The notes beneath the pieces are model-generated. The model saw only the letters and a list, made by a program, of their open reading frames with translations, ran no database searches and had not been told where the DNA came from. A DNA stretch of 64,000 nt from Nymphaea colorata (lineage: Eukaryota; Streptophyta; Magnoliopsida; Nymphaeales; Nymphaeaceae), in assembly GCF_008831285.2 (NCBI RefSeq), contig NC_045139.1, positions 26,946,308-27,010,307 of the forward strand, in the 5' to 3' direction. Made by a program: the position numbers and the translations under genes. Within the stretch, counting starts at the first letter, position 1. The number at the start of each line of letters is the position of its first letter. Below, one piece after another: positions 36,901 to 48,480 of the stretch.

Positions 36901-39389
36901 GGAATACCCTAGTTTCGTTCCCTACGTCATGGGATGAATAGAAAATTCTGTCTCCTCTACTAATACCTTTGGTTCTTCAAACCCCCACTCCCTTCCCTGT
37001 GTCTGATGATGAACTTACGTCTGACTCCCGCTCCCTTTTTTGTGTTGTAGAATAGAATTTCTCCCTTGAAGGATAAGCACGGGAGACTGAAAACATGGTT
37101 TTGTTCTAGCGAGCCAACCATTCAATGGTTTGATTTGGTATGACAAGACATTTCAATTTTTTTAACAGTAGTGACGGACTTTGAACCGTTGCTACTATTG
37201 TTATATGTTGTTGTGCAAGTGTGGGAAACATGCCAAAAATTGTTATGTCAATAAATTAGTCCTCCATCAAAAGTTTTTCATCATAGGAAAGCCAATTCAA
37301 TTTAATTTAATAGCAGAAAAATAGTACAACGGGGATTCAAGTGTGACTTTTAGATTGAAACATGCATTACATTTTTTCATTTTTTGATTTCTCCTTCATC
37401 TTCCTCTCATGTAGGAGTTAGGAACTTTTCAGCTCCTGCAGTGATATGCAAATTTGACTAAGCTATCAAAAAAATTGCATGGGACAAGGGGCTGCACTTT
37501 GTAGTTCACCTATCAAAAAAACATGGCCATGCTTATGAACAAGCACATACACACAAAGCCCTCTTGCTTTTGCTCTTTTTACACTTTTATTGAAGAACAA
37601 ATCGAGCAGGGGAGTTTTTTGAGATTGGTGTCTCATTCTTTTGATTGGTTCAACACCCATATGCAATTTTAGTTATTATAGATTTTCAAATTAAAAGAAA
37701 AACCTTACCCATTTAATTGTAAGAAAAAGTGTAAGGTTGTATACCTATCCCTTGTAGATTCTAAAAGAAGTTGCAATTCATCAGTGCTTGTCAAACAACA
37801 TACCATCTACTAGGGGGATAAGGAGATGTCTTTGCTTCAAGAAGTTAATGTAGTTATGGAGTAGCTAACTGTTCGTATTGCTAAAGTTCAGATAACATCC
37901 GTAAATGCTTGTACTATTATTCTTCCAGTTGCAAATCTTACATGTTTATGTGTTAGCCCTACCCTAAAGGTTTTCATTGTTTGTGAAACTTATGGGTTGT
38001 CAATAAATGATCTTTTATCCACTAGATCATGTCTATGTGCAATGATTCAGAGAGACAGATAAAGAGGAGAGACATTTTCCACAATAGGTTCATGGATGAG
38101 ATTTATTCCTAACAAACCAAGTAGTGGGTAAGCATCAAAAAGCATCATGTATGTGCATTTCACAATATTTAGCATTTCACCAATATTTAGGCTAAAAAGA
38201 AAATATGATAATGGTGTTAAATAGGAAATCCACAATGTCTTTAACTTACAATAACATGTATCTCGTTAATCTTACAACATTGTGCATTTTGTCATTGTTT
38301 CACCTATGATGCATCTACATCCAAACATTACAAGACCTTTATAAAGCAGTAATGTGGTAATCAAATGAATTTATTTACTAATGAGCATTTAAAGGTAAAA
38401 AAGTTTTACCTAACAAATAGATCGGGCATGATTGATTTCTACAAATCCTAATAATGTGTTAAAGTTCTTAACATTGTAATTGCTGAACCAATGTCTCCGA
38501 CCAAATTGTACATTACTACCTCTCCATTTCTTTCCATATCTCTTCCATGTTGAACTCTAACACATAATCTTGCTTTGGAGTTTTCTTTTGACAATTACCA
38601 GTTACCATCATCTCAGGTGGACAAGAACACCATACAACCTCTAAAATGTGGTACTATTACAATAAGACCAATGAAGCACCAAACTACTTAATAGGTTTAT
38701 CCATATCTCTAACCTAAACAAATTGGCGATATTAAAAGAATTCTATGTAACCTAGACCAGTAATTTACTAACTAGTTGTGGGAGGAAAGGATGCTCCTTG
38801 GTTGCTCATTGCAATCAATTCAGAGAGTCAATTCTAGCTGCAAGGCTCCTAAGATCAATTTGGGCTCCTTCATTAGTGGTTTTCATGGAAGGAAAATGTT
38901 ATGCTTGTTCAAGCAATGCCTATTGATCGATGAATCTAGATATTTAATTGGTAAAGAATGGGATAATTTGTTTGGAAACTACCTAGCAATTTACACTCTC
39001 AATAAACTTAACTGTATCTAAAAGTATCTCTTAAGGAAAGAACCATACTTCTTTTGGTAGGATAAAAAACACAATTAAAAAATTAAATTGGTCAGCTGAA
39101 TGTGATCCAGTGAGGTTGCAAAAATGGTGATGATAATGTTATGAGGAAAGAAGATATGTAATTTTTTTTTCAATCTTGAGCTCGCTAAAGTTGTCAAAAC
39201 ATGCATAATTGCATGTGCTTTGCCTGTGTGTGTGTATTGTGTACTTCACCGCTCCAAGTAGACATTTTCATGGACCTAGCATCACACAACCATGAAAAAA
39301 AGATGTGAATTAAAGTGAGGTTGCAACAAGGAGATGGAGGATGCCACTCAGTACCCTTGAAAATTATGGAGATGATGGTAAAGCAGTAC
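33937..39389. other. Anonymous intergenic DNA (B)
   Basis: Collinear with unit A 3340-8760. It contains the same CT-rich low-complexity block (about 36700-37080) and no recognisable gene. The small frames 35050-35319, 36674-36883, 38047-38235 and 38776-39021 have no known domain. Confidence 0.5.
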
Positions 39390-39775
39390 CTTATTGACCA
39401 CTACAAAGACTGCTTGAATAGGTATCATGTTCTCATAAGGAAGAGTTTCCACAACCACATCTTATAGAACAAGACCAAAGTTATACATATCAACCTCGTG
39501 CCCACAATGCTTGTGGTTGATCATCTCAGGTGTCATCCATTGGTATGCTCCTGGTTGATCATCTCAGGTGCCATCTGTCGGTACGCTGCTGGATCTTCAA
39601 TCGACCATTGCAAAGAGCTTCCTTCACAAGCTATACCAAAATTTGCAATCTTCAAGTGATGATCTTTATCAAATACATGTTTCAAGGTTTAAGGTCTCTA
39701 TGTATAACCTCATGTGAATGTAGATACTCCATTTCCCCCTGCAATATCAAAAGCAATGTCCCAATCTGACTTGCA
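39390..39775 (-). pseudogene. Raf-like protein kinase exon relic, copy B
   Basis: Better preserved than the A copy. Minus-strand translation continues past the catalytic loop region into H-L-K-I-A-N-F-G-I-A-C-E-G-S-S-L-Q, with the D-F-G Asp changed to Asn. It then shows a P-A-A-Y-R-Q-M-A-P-E-M-I segment. A private 38-bp tandem duplication (39515-39552 and 39553-39590) repeats the A-P-E-M-I part and shifts the frame. The tail (Y-E-N, I-P-I-Q-A) is recognisable. It is clearly non-functional. Confidence 0.8.
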
Positions 39776-41489
39776 TTCATTGTAGTTTCATGCCTACAAT
39801 GAGCCCCTGGTTTTTAACGATTTTTGTCTTCACCTTGATCTTACTCTAGTGAAGCTTTCCCTCTTTGCTTATCCTTTATGCCCCTATAACTGCTAGAAAA
39901 AATATTGTATCAAGGTCTAATTTAAGTTTATTCTACGCTATAACCATTTCCTAGATGCATGAATATATTTTGATCTTTATTAACTCTAATTAGGAGGACA
40001 ATGGCACACCCATAGAGAGTTTTGTTCAATAAATCCTACCATAGATGCAGCTATAGGCCTTCCACTTCCGGGATTACATACAGCTCTAGGAAACAAGATG
40101 AGCTGATTATAGCTTATTTTAATCTCCTTTATAGGCCTAGATTAATCTAGGTACAGAACAACTTAAATCTGAGACCATAGAGTGGCTGAAACATAAAAAA
40201 AGTTAAAGATCAATCTACGAATTTAACACATATCAACTTTAATTAACAATCAAACCTCACCAATTGCACACCTTTAGAAGCTAGAGAATAAGGGAAGAAC
40301 TAGTCTTGTGTAATAGGAAGCAGGTTGAAGCAGCCCTAAACCAGCAATAGTTGTAAACTCAAGCACAGCCCGCCAAATTGTGGACATAGATGCTTTTACA
40401 GCAATCCAAGCACTCTACCACCCTTTCGTTCATTAACAACAAAAAAATTACTTCAGATAAATCTCCATAGGGTCGGCATAAAAAAATTGCAATGTAAATA
40501 AGACATAAACCTAAAGAAACCAAAAAATCAATAAAGCTCTTCAATCAGCAAAACAAAGAGGCATAAACATGGACATGGTAATAAAATTATCACCAGTAAC
40601 AGAAATCTCATTTTTCTCAGATAAAGCATTGATCCAAAGACAAAAACTCATAACCCCATTGCTCCCAGCACATTGAGATCCAAATCAGATTCTTATTCCA
40701 GTTCAAATTCCTCCTAGTCCTTTCATTGTTAGATTGAAGAGATGCTCCGGTGATTGATGACCATGCAATGTCCATTAGGGCGCGCCTGACATCTTCACCT
40801 AAAATACTAATTTTCATGCCCCTTCACCAATTTCCTTTTCCGAGCAACCAGAAGGAAAGGGACAAAATTGATGCCTAGAACGAAACCTAGACATACTTAC
40901 AGCAAAAGAGTGCAACTAAAGAAGAGTTTCACCTGATTAAATGCTCAATGCTAGAATTCTTTTCTCTACTTCACTGGAAATGGTACAATGTTAGAAATTG
41001 CTCTCTTCAATGACAAATGGTGACCACTATGGCTGTCATCTCATGTGGCATCCTATTCCATTTGCATTAAAATATCTTATTCTATGGCACACAGGTCTTC
41101 CTCTCCACTGAAGACAACATTTCCCATAATGTGAGATGTGTGTATGAGTTTTCTTATTAATTTTATCTTCACTTTTCTAATGAAAAGAACTAGTATTGAG
41201 ATTTAGCATTAGTGTCCCATGAGTTTTTTTTTTTTTTTGGCTTTTTTCTATCATTGTGGTATCAAAGAAAACATCAGAGTGCTTTTGTATGTTGTAAAGC
41301 TCACTATGGAAGCTGATTCTTCAAGGTTATTTGCAAACAAGAATAGTATGAATTTGAATATTACTATCAATCTTCTCTACACTTTGGTACATATTTTTAA
41401 TAGAAAAAAATATGAATTTGTGGAGGCGTTGTAGTAATCAAAGGACTCATAAGGAAAAACAATGTAAATGAGGTTTCCATCAAAATGGT
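39776..41489. other. Anonymous intergenic DNA (B)
   Basis: Collinear with 9086-10769 of unit A. The 66-residue frame at 40617-40817 mirrors that at 9926-10126. No gene is supported. Confidence 0.45.
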
Positions 41490-42255
41490 TTTCATCGAAG
41501 CAAAAATGAGCACACATTACATACAAAAGTGAAAAATAATGAGTTTTGGTTTGTTTATTTGTATGTTGACAATATTATTTGTACCAAATCGTTGAAGAAA
41601 TTGTATGATCGGTTTAAGTTGAAAATGATGATGCAGTTTGAGATGTTGATCGGTTTAAGTTGAAAATGATGATGAAGTTTGAGATGTCAGATTTGGGTCT
41701 GTTTTATTACTTTTTGGGTTTTCAAGGAACGCAAAATAATGATAGGATATTTATTTTCCTAGAAAAATATGCAGTGGGTTTGTTGACGAAATTTAATTTA
41801 GATAAATGTAAGAGCAGTTATGCTCCTAACAATGTAGGAGAGAAACTCAAACTTGTTGATGAACCACTAAAGCCAATGTGTCATTATCGAAGCATAGTAG
41901 GCAGTTTAATGTATTTGACTCATACATGGGAAAATATTATGTTTGCAGTTAGATTGACTTTTAGATTTATGCATAATGCAGCTGTTCATTGGCTTCGGAG
42001 CAGCAAAAAGAATTTTGTATTATATTTGAGGAACCTCAAATTTTGCCGTTTGGCTTAAACTAGTCACTAAACTTAAATTGTATGGTTTCTCTAATAGTAA
42101 TTGAACAGGTTTAATAGATGTTAGGAAAAACACGAGTGGATACATGTTCACTCGTGGATGCAGTGCAGAGTCTTGGAGTTCAAAGAAAAAAAGCTTTGTG
42201 ACACTATCTTCTTTGAAAGCAGAATATGTGACTGCAACTGCGGAAAAATAAGTAA
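41490..42255 (+). pseudogene. Ty1/copia reverse transcriptase-RNase H fragment, copy B
   Basis: Same fragment as in unit A, in the same orientation. A frame at 41660-42058 covers F-E-M-S-D-L-G-L-F-Y-Y-F-L-G-F, E-K-Y-A-V-G-L-L, H-Y-R-S-I-V-G-S-L-M-Y-L-T and F-A-V-R-L-T-F-R-F-M-H. It lacks the stop that interrupts A after H-Y. A private 41-bp tandem duplication (41606-41646, 41647-41687) breaks the frame upstream. RNase H remnants follow to about 42255. Confidence 0.85.
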
Positions 42256-42598
42256 TGAAAAGGCCTGAAAATCAACAGCTAGCTATTAGCTAGCAGTACT
42301 GCTGAAAAAAGGATTCTATTATGGTTGTGGCTGCTAGTAAAGTAGTAAAAATTATCATATCTATTTCCTTTATTCAAGAACTTATTATTTCCCAGCCAAT
42401 TGCTTTATTCTAGGAAATAAAGCGATTCTTGTTGAGCACATTGTCTAGGTCTTATGAAAACCCGTAACTTACAGAACTATTCCGTGGTCGTATAAGCTTG
42501 AACTTTGACTGAACTCCTCTTCACGAAAAAAAAAAAAACTCATAAGAGTGCTACTATTGTCCATAACTAAGCTAGATAGCTTTTGGACCTTTGAGCTC

Positions 42599-44167
42599 CT
42601 AGTTTATGCTGAAGGAATATACGGGCTGCTTGTTAGGGTAGAAGAGGCCCCAATTGTTCTCGACGCCAACGGGCGTCTTCTGGTTCTCATTGAATAGAGC
42701 AAACACAAAAATCTCCATGGGCCCCGGCCTCTTTGGCGTGCCCTGTGCAGCATGCCCCACCAGGTTTTGGTTATAGGTCTGAGCATTCCCGATGGTAGTG
42801 ACAGTCGGGTCGTTGCCTCCAGCCGATGGCCACCCACTCTCGGACACCTGGATGGGAACACCGGCGGCACCAGCTCTCTCCATCGCTGAATTGACTGAAT
42901 CTACCATGGCATCAAACAGATTTCTATATTCCAGCCCATTGTTAGGGTCTTTGACCACAACCCGGTTCGCGGTGAAGAGTGCATAGTCAAGTTGTATGTT
43001 CTGGCGGTTGCCCACATAGCTGAAGTACGGGTACACATTGACCATGAGAGGGGCGCCGGTGCTGGCTAGGAATTGGACGATGGGGCCCATGATGGGAGCG
43101 GCTTGATCGGAAAATGAACCTTGAGAGGGAGGATAGGAGACGCCGATGACCTCCATGGAAACGGACGTGGACACCTTGATCTGGTCTCGGAGACCGACCG
43201 AGCCCAGGGCGTTGACCATGTTCTTCATAGCGGGTAGCACGTACTGGGCCTCCGCATGGAGGATGACTTCGTTGCCGACGGTGATGTACTTGAAGTTGAC
43301 GTCCGGCAAGTATGGCTGGACGTTGCTGGAGATCCAGGAGCTGGCGAAGGAGGCGTCGTTGGCCATCCGCTGGAGATCCTCCTTGTACATACCCAGATTG
43401 ACTTCGATTCCCGTTTTCCTTAAAGCGTCAAGTGCGCCCCCGTCTGGGACGTACAGCCGGACCTTTTTGAAGCCCACGGACTGAATGAGCTGCACCGCTT
43501 CCGGCCGCGATGGCAAGTTGTTGCCGAGCATCCCGTAACACACACCCACAGACTGAGCAGCAACTGTAGAAACACATGAAAGAAGGTTCAGGTTGTTGGC
43601 CGCTGTAAGCCAAACGTGTTCAGAAATGAGCCACGAGTTTATATATTTAGTTGGCCTCTTGATTGGTTACTCCATTATTTACATTCCATCAACCAAAAAA
43701 GGCAAGGGACAAACCGAATTTTCTATCATCGTTGACAGAGGAGGCGAATGCAGGTTTCTTCAAACAGGCGGGGATTAATGGATAGCATATGTAAAATTTC
43801 AACTAATTAAGCGAAAATTCGAAAACCATGCAACTTATATTTTTCAAAAGCATACCTCAAAATTATATACTTTTATTTTTCTGAGTTGGTAAAGGAAGAC
43901 TTGATCTCCATTGGTAGCTTCCCCATCCAAAAGTGTCGTTCATTTCAAGCTCGCATACCAGTAGCGGTGAAGCATGAAGAAAGCACAGATAATTTATAAC
44001 CGATAACATGAGAGATAAAGAGCCAACTTGCCTCTAAAAACAGCGGAATCGAATTGATGTGTGTGAGAGGGAGAGAGTGGGAGAGAGAGAGAGAAAGATG
44101 TACCTTTATCATATGGTACTACGAATAGGAGGGCGAGAAACAGTACCACCAACACGGAAGAAGTCAT
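42599..44167 (-). CDS. Endo-1,3-beta-glucanase, GH17 (PR-2 type), copy B
   Basis: Two exons, 44104-44167 and 42599-43563, with the same phase-1 GT-AG intron (540 bp) as copy A. The predicted protein is 342 residues: a hydrophobic signal peptide ending near V-A-A-Q, then the GH17 domain with V-G-N-E-V (acid/base) and V-S-E-S-G-W-P-S-A-G-G (nucleophile). There is no C-terminal extension, so secretion to the apoplast is inferred. By direct comparison it differs from copy A at nine residues: one in the signal peptide (S to A) and eight in exon 2. One of these puts Leu where A and C have Pro, two positions after the catalytic V-G-N-E-V. The frame is intact, and the TATA box and upstream sequence are conserved, so it is probably expressed. 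Confidence 0.92.
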
Positions 44168-44268
44168 CTTGTTAAGAGAAAAAATAAAATGCAAAAGAAA
44201 ATTAATGGCAGCAGAAAGGAGCAATTCTCTAGTACTGGTTGCTGTGTGATGGCTTCTCTCTGCAGGCA

Positions 44269-44279
44269 CATATTTATAG
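44269..44279 (-). promoter_or_regulatory. TATA box of GH17 copy B
   Basis: CTATAAATATG on the minus strand, about 102 bp upstream of the ATG at 44167, in the same context as copy A. Confidence 0.7.
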
Positions 44280-44772
44280 ACGCCAGTCTTCGAGTGATTG
44301 TAAAGGTGGAGTCCATAGGGAACGCCTGTCAAGGTCGGCGGTAGACTTGACCTCCAATGTTTGTTCCAGTCGCTTTAGTTTTACCTTCATTTAAGGTGAG
44401 GACTTGTTCGAACACGCGGGAAGCTAACGTAAGTCAGTCGTTATGAGTTGTCGCGATTTGTAGAAGAACTTGAGTTTCCTTTCAAGAGGGATGGCATGGC
44501 AGATGAAAGTACCATTATTATTATCTACTTCAATGCCCCACTTTGTTGGGCCCCCTTGTTTGTTTGTTTTTTTTTTTTTTTTAATTAATAGAGTCCAACA
44601 ACTTCAATTCAAAACACAGCCTACCAGAGTACAGAAATAAGGAAACAGCTATGTAATACCACTAAATGCTAATGTTCCATAATTCTTTTCAATCCATAGA
44701 ATTGATATATTCAGTTTTAACTCGCCATATATATGGACAGACACCACATGGGCTGCTATGCTAGTCAGCTTG

Positions 44773-44825
<53 letters not shown>

Positions 44826-45251
44826 CAACGGACTCCCATGTGGTTTAAAAGTAGATACCATGTCTAAAGACTTTTATTCATGGCAGCATTAACTAATGGG
44901 TTATGGTGCCTTTAGCAATACTTTCATACTATGACTATCATATATAGCTGCCCGTGCTCAATTTCAGTTTTGTTACGACCCGTTTGGTAAATGAAATAGT
45001 TTGTAATTGTTTTGTGCAACTACCTCAAAAGTAAAGACACATTCATAAGAAACTTTTTTTAAGGTATTGCATGAATCTGCCTCAATCTAAGAGCCATATT
45101 CATACGCTTACTGTTCCCTTTATCAAATAGACCCTTATAGGTAATTTACTAGGTAGTACTCATATGAAATTATATAATGCCTAACATAGATGGTGATCAC
45201 TTCAACACTTGTAAAACCCACCCTCCCACAATTACCAACTGGGGCTGTTAT
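44280..45251. other. GH17-B upstream region
   Basis: Collinear with 13559-14154. A poly-T run lies near 44568-44582 and a (TA)n microsatellite at 44776-44823. About 230 bp around 44700-44940 is not found at the matching place in A. No gene seen. Confidence 0.55.
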
Positions 45252-45499
45252 TAAGGCTGGGCGTCGGGCCGGCCACCGCTGGGCCGGCCCGGTATAGGCC
45301 GGGAAAATCCCGGCCCGCGCCGGGCCCGTGTCAGCCCGGTAAGTTAAAAAATATATATATTTTTTAATTTTTTGTTTTAATAATATTTTTTTATTCTTAA
45401 TAAATATATTTTATATTAAAAAATGTTATTTTATAATTAAAAAAATTAATTTAAATGAACCGGGCTGGCTGGCCCGACGGGCAGGATGGGGCAGGCCTA
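45252..45499. mobile_element. hAT-type MITE (248 bp)
   Basis: Flanked by perfect 8-bp direct repeats GCTGTTAT (45244-45251 and 45500-45507), which occur once at the empty site in unit A (14147-14154). The ends are GC-rich imperfect inverted repeats (TAAGGCTGGGCG left; TAGGCCTGCCCC as complement of the right), with a palindromic GGGCCGGCC-type outer part and an AT-rich centre. It encodes nothing. Confidence 0.85.
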
Positions 45500-45507
45500 G
45501 CTGTTAT

Positions 45508-46034
45508 GAACCATGCACTTCCCTTGCAATGCTCTAAAATTTCCACATCTCCACTCCAAAAGCAGGCATTTGTTCCTTATTCATTTTTCTTTGATTTTCA
45601 ATTATTCCTCTTAATATTTTCCACCTGCAATACATGCGTGGTTATTAATTCTGAAAAGTTTCTTGCTATCAAATCCTGAACATTCTCTCACTACAACACA
45701 TTTAGTAAATTTTTTTCCTTCGTTTTACAATTCTTGAAAAGATGCCTTCTTTGGAGACTTTTCTAACAAGGGCCACGGTTTTCAAATATAACTGTTAAAT
45801 AAGAGCTTAATATAATTTTTTTTTAACCTAAGAAACAGAACTTCGGCTGCAATTTTCTTCTCAACAGTATTATCACCCTTTTCGCTTGCGTCACTTGCTA
45901 ATAATAAACCATTTGACAGCGAGAATAAGTTTATAACTTAATTTAGTGATAATCTTATTGAAAAAATTGCTAATGATAAAAAAATTCACTTCATTCTTTA
46001 TTTGCAGCCTTTATGAAAGGTCATTATTTTGAAA
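45508..46034. other. Anonymous DNA (B)
   Basis: Collinear with 14155-14719; the long (TA)n array of unit A is absent. No gene seen. Confidence 0.5.
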
Positions 46035-46365
46035 TCACAACCGTCGGTAATATGGACACTATTACTAATGAAAATCAATCATCTATAAGTCTGAAGTTTT
46101 TATCGGTGGAAGTGGCCGTCAGTAAAAGTTTATGCGTTGCGGCCGTTTCGGCCTGCCGATGAAACAGGAAAACAAACTGACGTCAATGGACGCTAGTAAA
46201 AGGGGGACATATACTGCTGGTATATGACGCCCGTCAATAAAGTTGTTAGCGACACCATCTTTTCTGATGGATAGGTAATTCAATCAGTGGTTGTTTTACT
46301 GATGGTTCGTCTATCTATTTTGACGTTCACTTTGCGTCAGTAAATATACAGGTTTTGTAGTGCCT
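46035..46365. mobile_element. Possible non-autonomous CACTA-like end (B, first)
   Basis: Counterpart of 14720-15074, with the same CCGTCGGTAA, CGTCAGTAAA and ACTGATGG motifs, ending GTTTTGTAGTGCC. The terminal T-run is shortened. Confidence 0.42.
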
Positions 46366-46959
46366 TTTCTAGAGTTATCTGTAAAAGGTAGGCCGGAAAA
46401 TAAAAACGACAAGGTGTGCTTATAATTAAATGATTGATAGACACTAATATTATTGGGGAAAAATATCAGTGGTATCTTTTTATTCCCCGGTTGACAAACT
46501 ACATTTTAAGCTTTTAAGCTGCCCTTACTTAATGCCCATTATGAAAATAATGTACGTTCATTATTTTGATGAGAAAAGATTAACCCTCTTTTTTATTGCA
46601 ATTAGTGACATATTTTTTATTCTCAAGTTAACAAAAAATAATTTTAAGCCCTTATAATTTGATAGTCTTTGTGAAAAGAATTATCATCATGGGTATAGGC
46701 GTTTCATGAATACATCCCAAAGATTGAGGCAGATTCATGAAACATATTAAAAATATTTTATAAATTTGTTCCAACTTTTAAGATAGATTCATAAAACAGT
46801 TACAAATTATTCTATTTGCCAAATGGACTCAAACATATTGCTACTATTTAGTGATTCGCCTTCAAATTTGATGTAGTTTTATAAAACACTATATAACAGG
46901 GTTCCATGAGTCTGACCTCATTTTTGAAGCAATTTAATTGAAAATTAATAATTCCTTAC
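46366..46959. other. Anonymous AT-rich DNA (B)
   Basis: Collinear with 15075-15764 of unit A. No gene seen. Confidence 0.5.
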
Positions 46960-48480
46960 TAATACCAAATGCCCTCCTACCCATCAGAAATATCTTAGCA
47001 TTCAGCTCAACAATAACAATATTTCCTCAATAGTAACATCATTCACGGCCAACAAAATCCAAGTTGCATCAAAAGAAAGCGTATAAAGAAGTCTTTAGGC
47101 GGCCTTGGTGCACCTATTTCCACCTCCAAATAAAAAAATTGCCTTTTCAAATTATTTTCGCTATATAGACTTCTTATCAAGGAAATTAATCTGTCTTTTT
47201 CTTGACATGAAAATACATATAATTCCCACCGGGGCCAGAGAATGGGAAAGATCCCTCTTTCGCTTGATTGCCCTTGGGAAGAAGCCAGCTCTTGAAGAAA
47301 TTCGCCCATTTCCACTAAAATTAAAACCACTTTGTCCTTGAAACAAAGACAGGAAGCCAATTATATTAACTTGTAATATATACGTCATTTCTTCCCACAT
47401 TTGACTGGTGGAAATAGGGATGCCAGCTTTATGTCCCCGTCTCTGACCCCGACCTTTTGTTGTTAGTGCTGCTTGTATATATCTTTGTTTTAAAAGATGA
47501 ATGGTAGGTACGGTGAGCAGTCTAGCGTAATTCACTTTATTTCCCCTAAATGATTGAACCCTGCATGCCCAACTTTTGTATATATGTGCTCGTGTTTAAC
47601 CGGTTTAATTCACAACTATAAAGTCGACTTACAAGCGGCGGCGGAGGCAGTTCTCAGCACTGTGTGGGCAATTGCCCACACATGCCAAGAAAAATGTATA
47701 CTTTTGTGTTACATGTCCCGGTAATTTTTCTTAAAATTTTAAAATTATATAAGTAGTGCCCTTTAACCAGAATTTTCTACTCCCCCCTGCTTAAAAGATG
47801 GCCAACAAAATGTACATCATTTATGTTTGAATGGGTGGGAATGTCCCCATCTCAGAAGTCCATCTTCTAAATCAAACACAAGCCTGTTCATATGTATATT
47901 GACACTCAAGGCTCATTTGATGCACAGGAAAAGCACTGTACAGCAGGATTTTTTTTTTTTTGAGATGTACAGTTTTTCTATGCAACATCAAATGCACGTA
48001 CTGCCAACTCAAGTGAATGCAGAAAACTTATCATGAAGAAAAGTTGGACCCTAAGGTTGCGTTTGATAGATCCGAGACAACATAAAAAGGTGTGTTTTGT
48101 GAATAGCTGGAATTTTAAGTCATTCTACGTGTTAAAACCAAAGTCGGATGGGAAGAGTTCTGACCTTAAATCCATGGATCTGAGATCCCTTCTACAGATC
48201 TCAGATCATCACCGATTCCAGATCCGCATTAAAACAAACACAACCCTTATCTAAAGATAATTAATTTTTTCAGACTTAAAAATGCTGATCTACATAAACT
48301 TTTAACAGCGTGCAAGATCCCTTCAATAGCTAGACTCCCCAACTTTACATTTATAGGCAAATCGATCGAGACAACAAGATTACAGATATTGTGAATTCAT
48401 CCAAAAACTTGAATGGTTGCATATTTGAATTTATCCCTAAAAAAACTAAGTGCTTGAATCTTGTTTGTTATTAAGGAAAG
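46960..48480. repeat. Older, diverged duplicate of the unit-end segment
   Basis: Present only in B. From about 47060 it matches, with clear divergence, the order seen at 19205-19640 and 23370-23660. Shared phrases include AAAGAAAGCGTATAAAGA, a GGCCTTGGTGCA-like phrase, CACCTCCAAATAAAAAAATT, AGACAGGAAGCCA, TCTAAATCAAACACAAG and ATCCAAAAACTTGA. It therefore seems to derive from an earlier round of duplication. Minus-strand open frames (47043-47360, 47161-47535) have no domain I recognise. A perfect 22-bp palindrome lies at 47661-47682. Confidence 0.55.
48055..48248. mobile_element. Possible MITE
   Basis: About 194 bp bounded by GGTTGCGTTTGA on the left and TTTGTTT-like AAACAAACACAACCC on the right, which form imperfect inverted repeats. 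The interior has GATCC/GGATC-rich phrases. The target duplication is unclear (TAA on one side, TTA on the other), so the class is not assigned. Confidence 0.45.
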
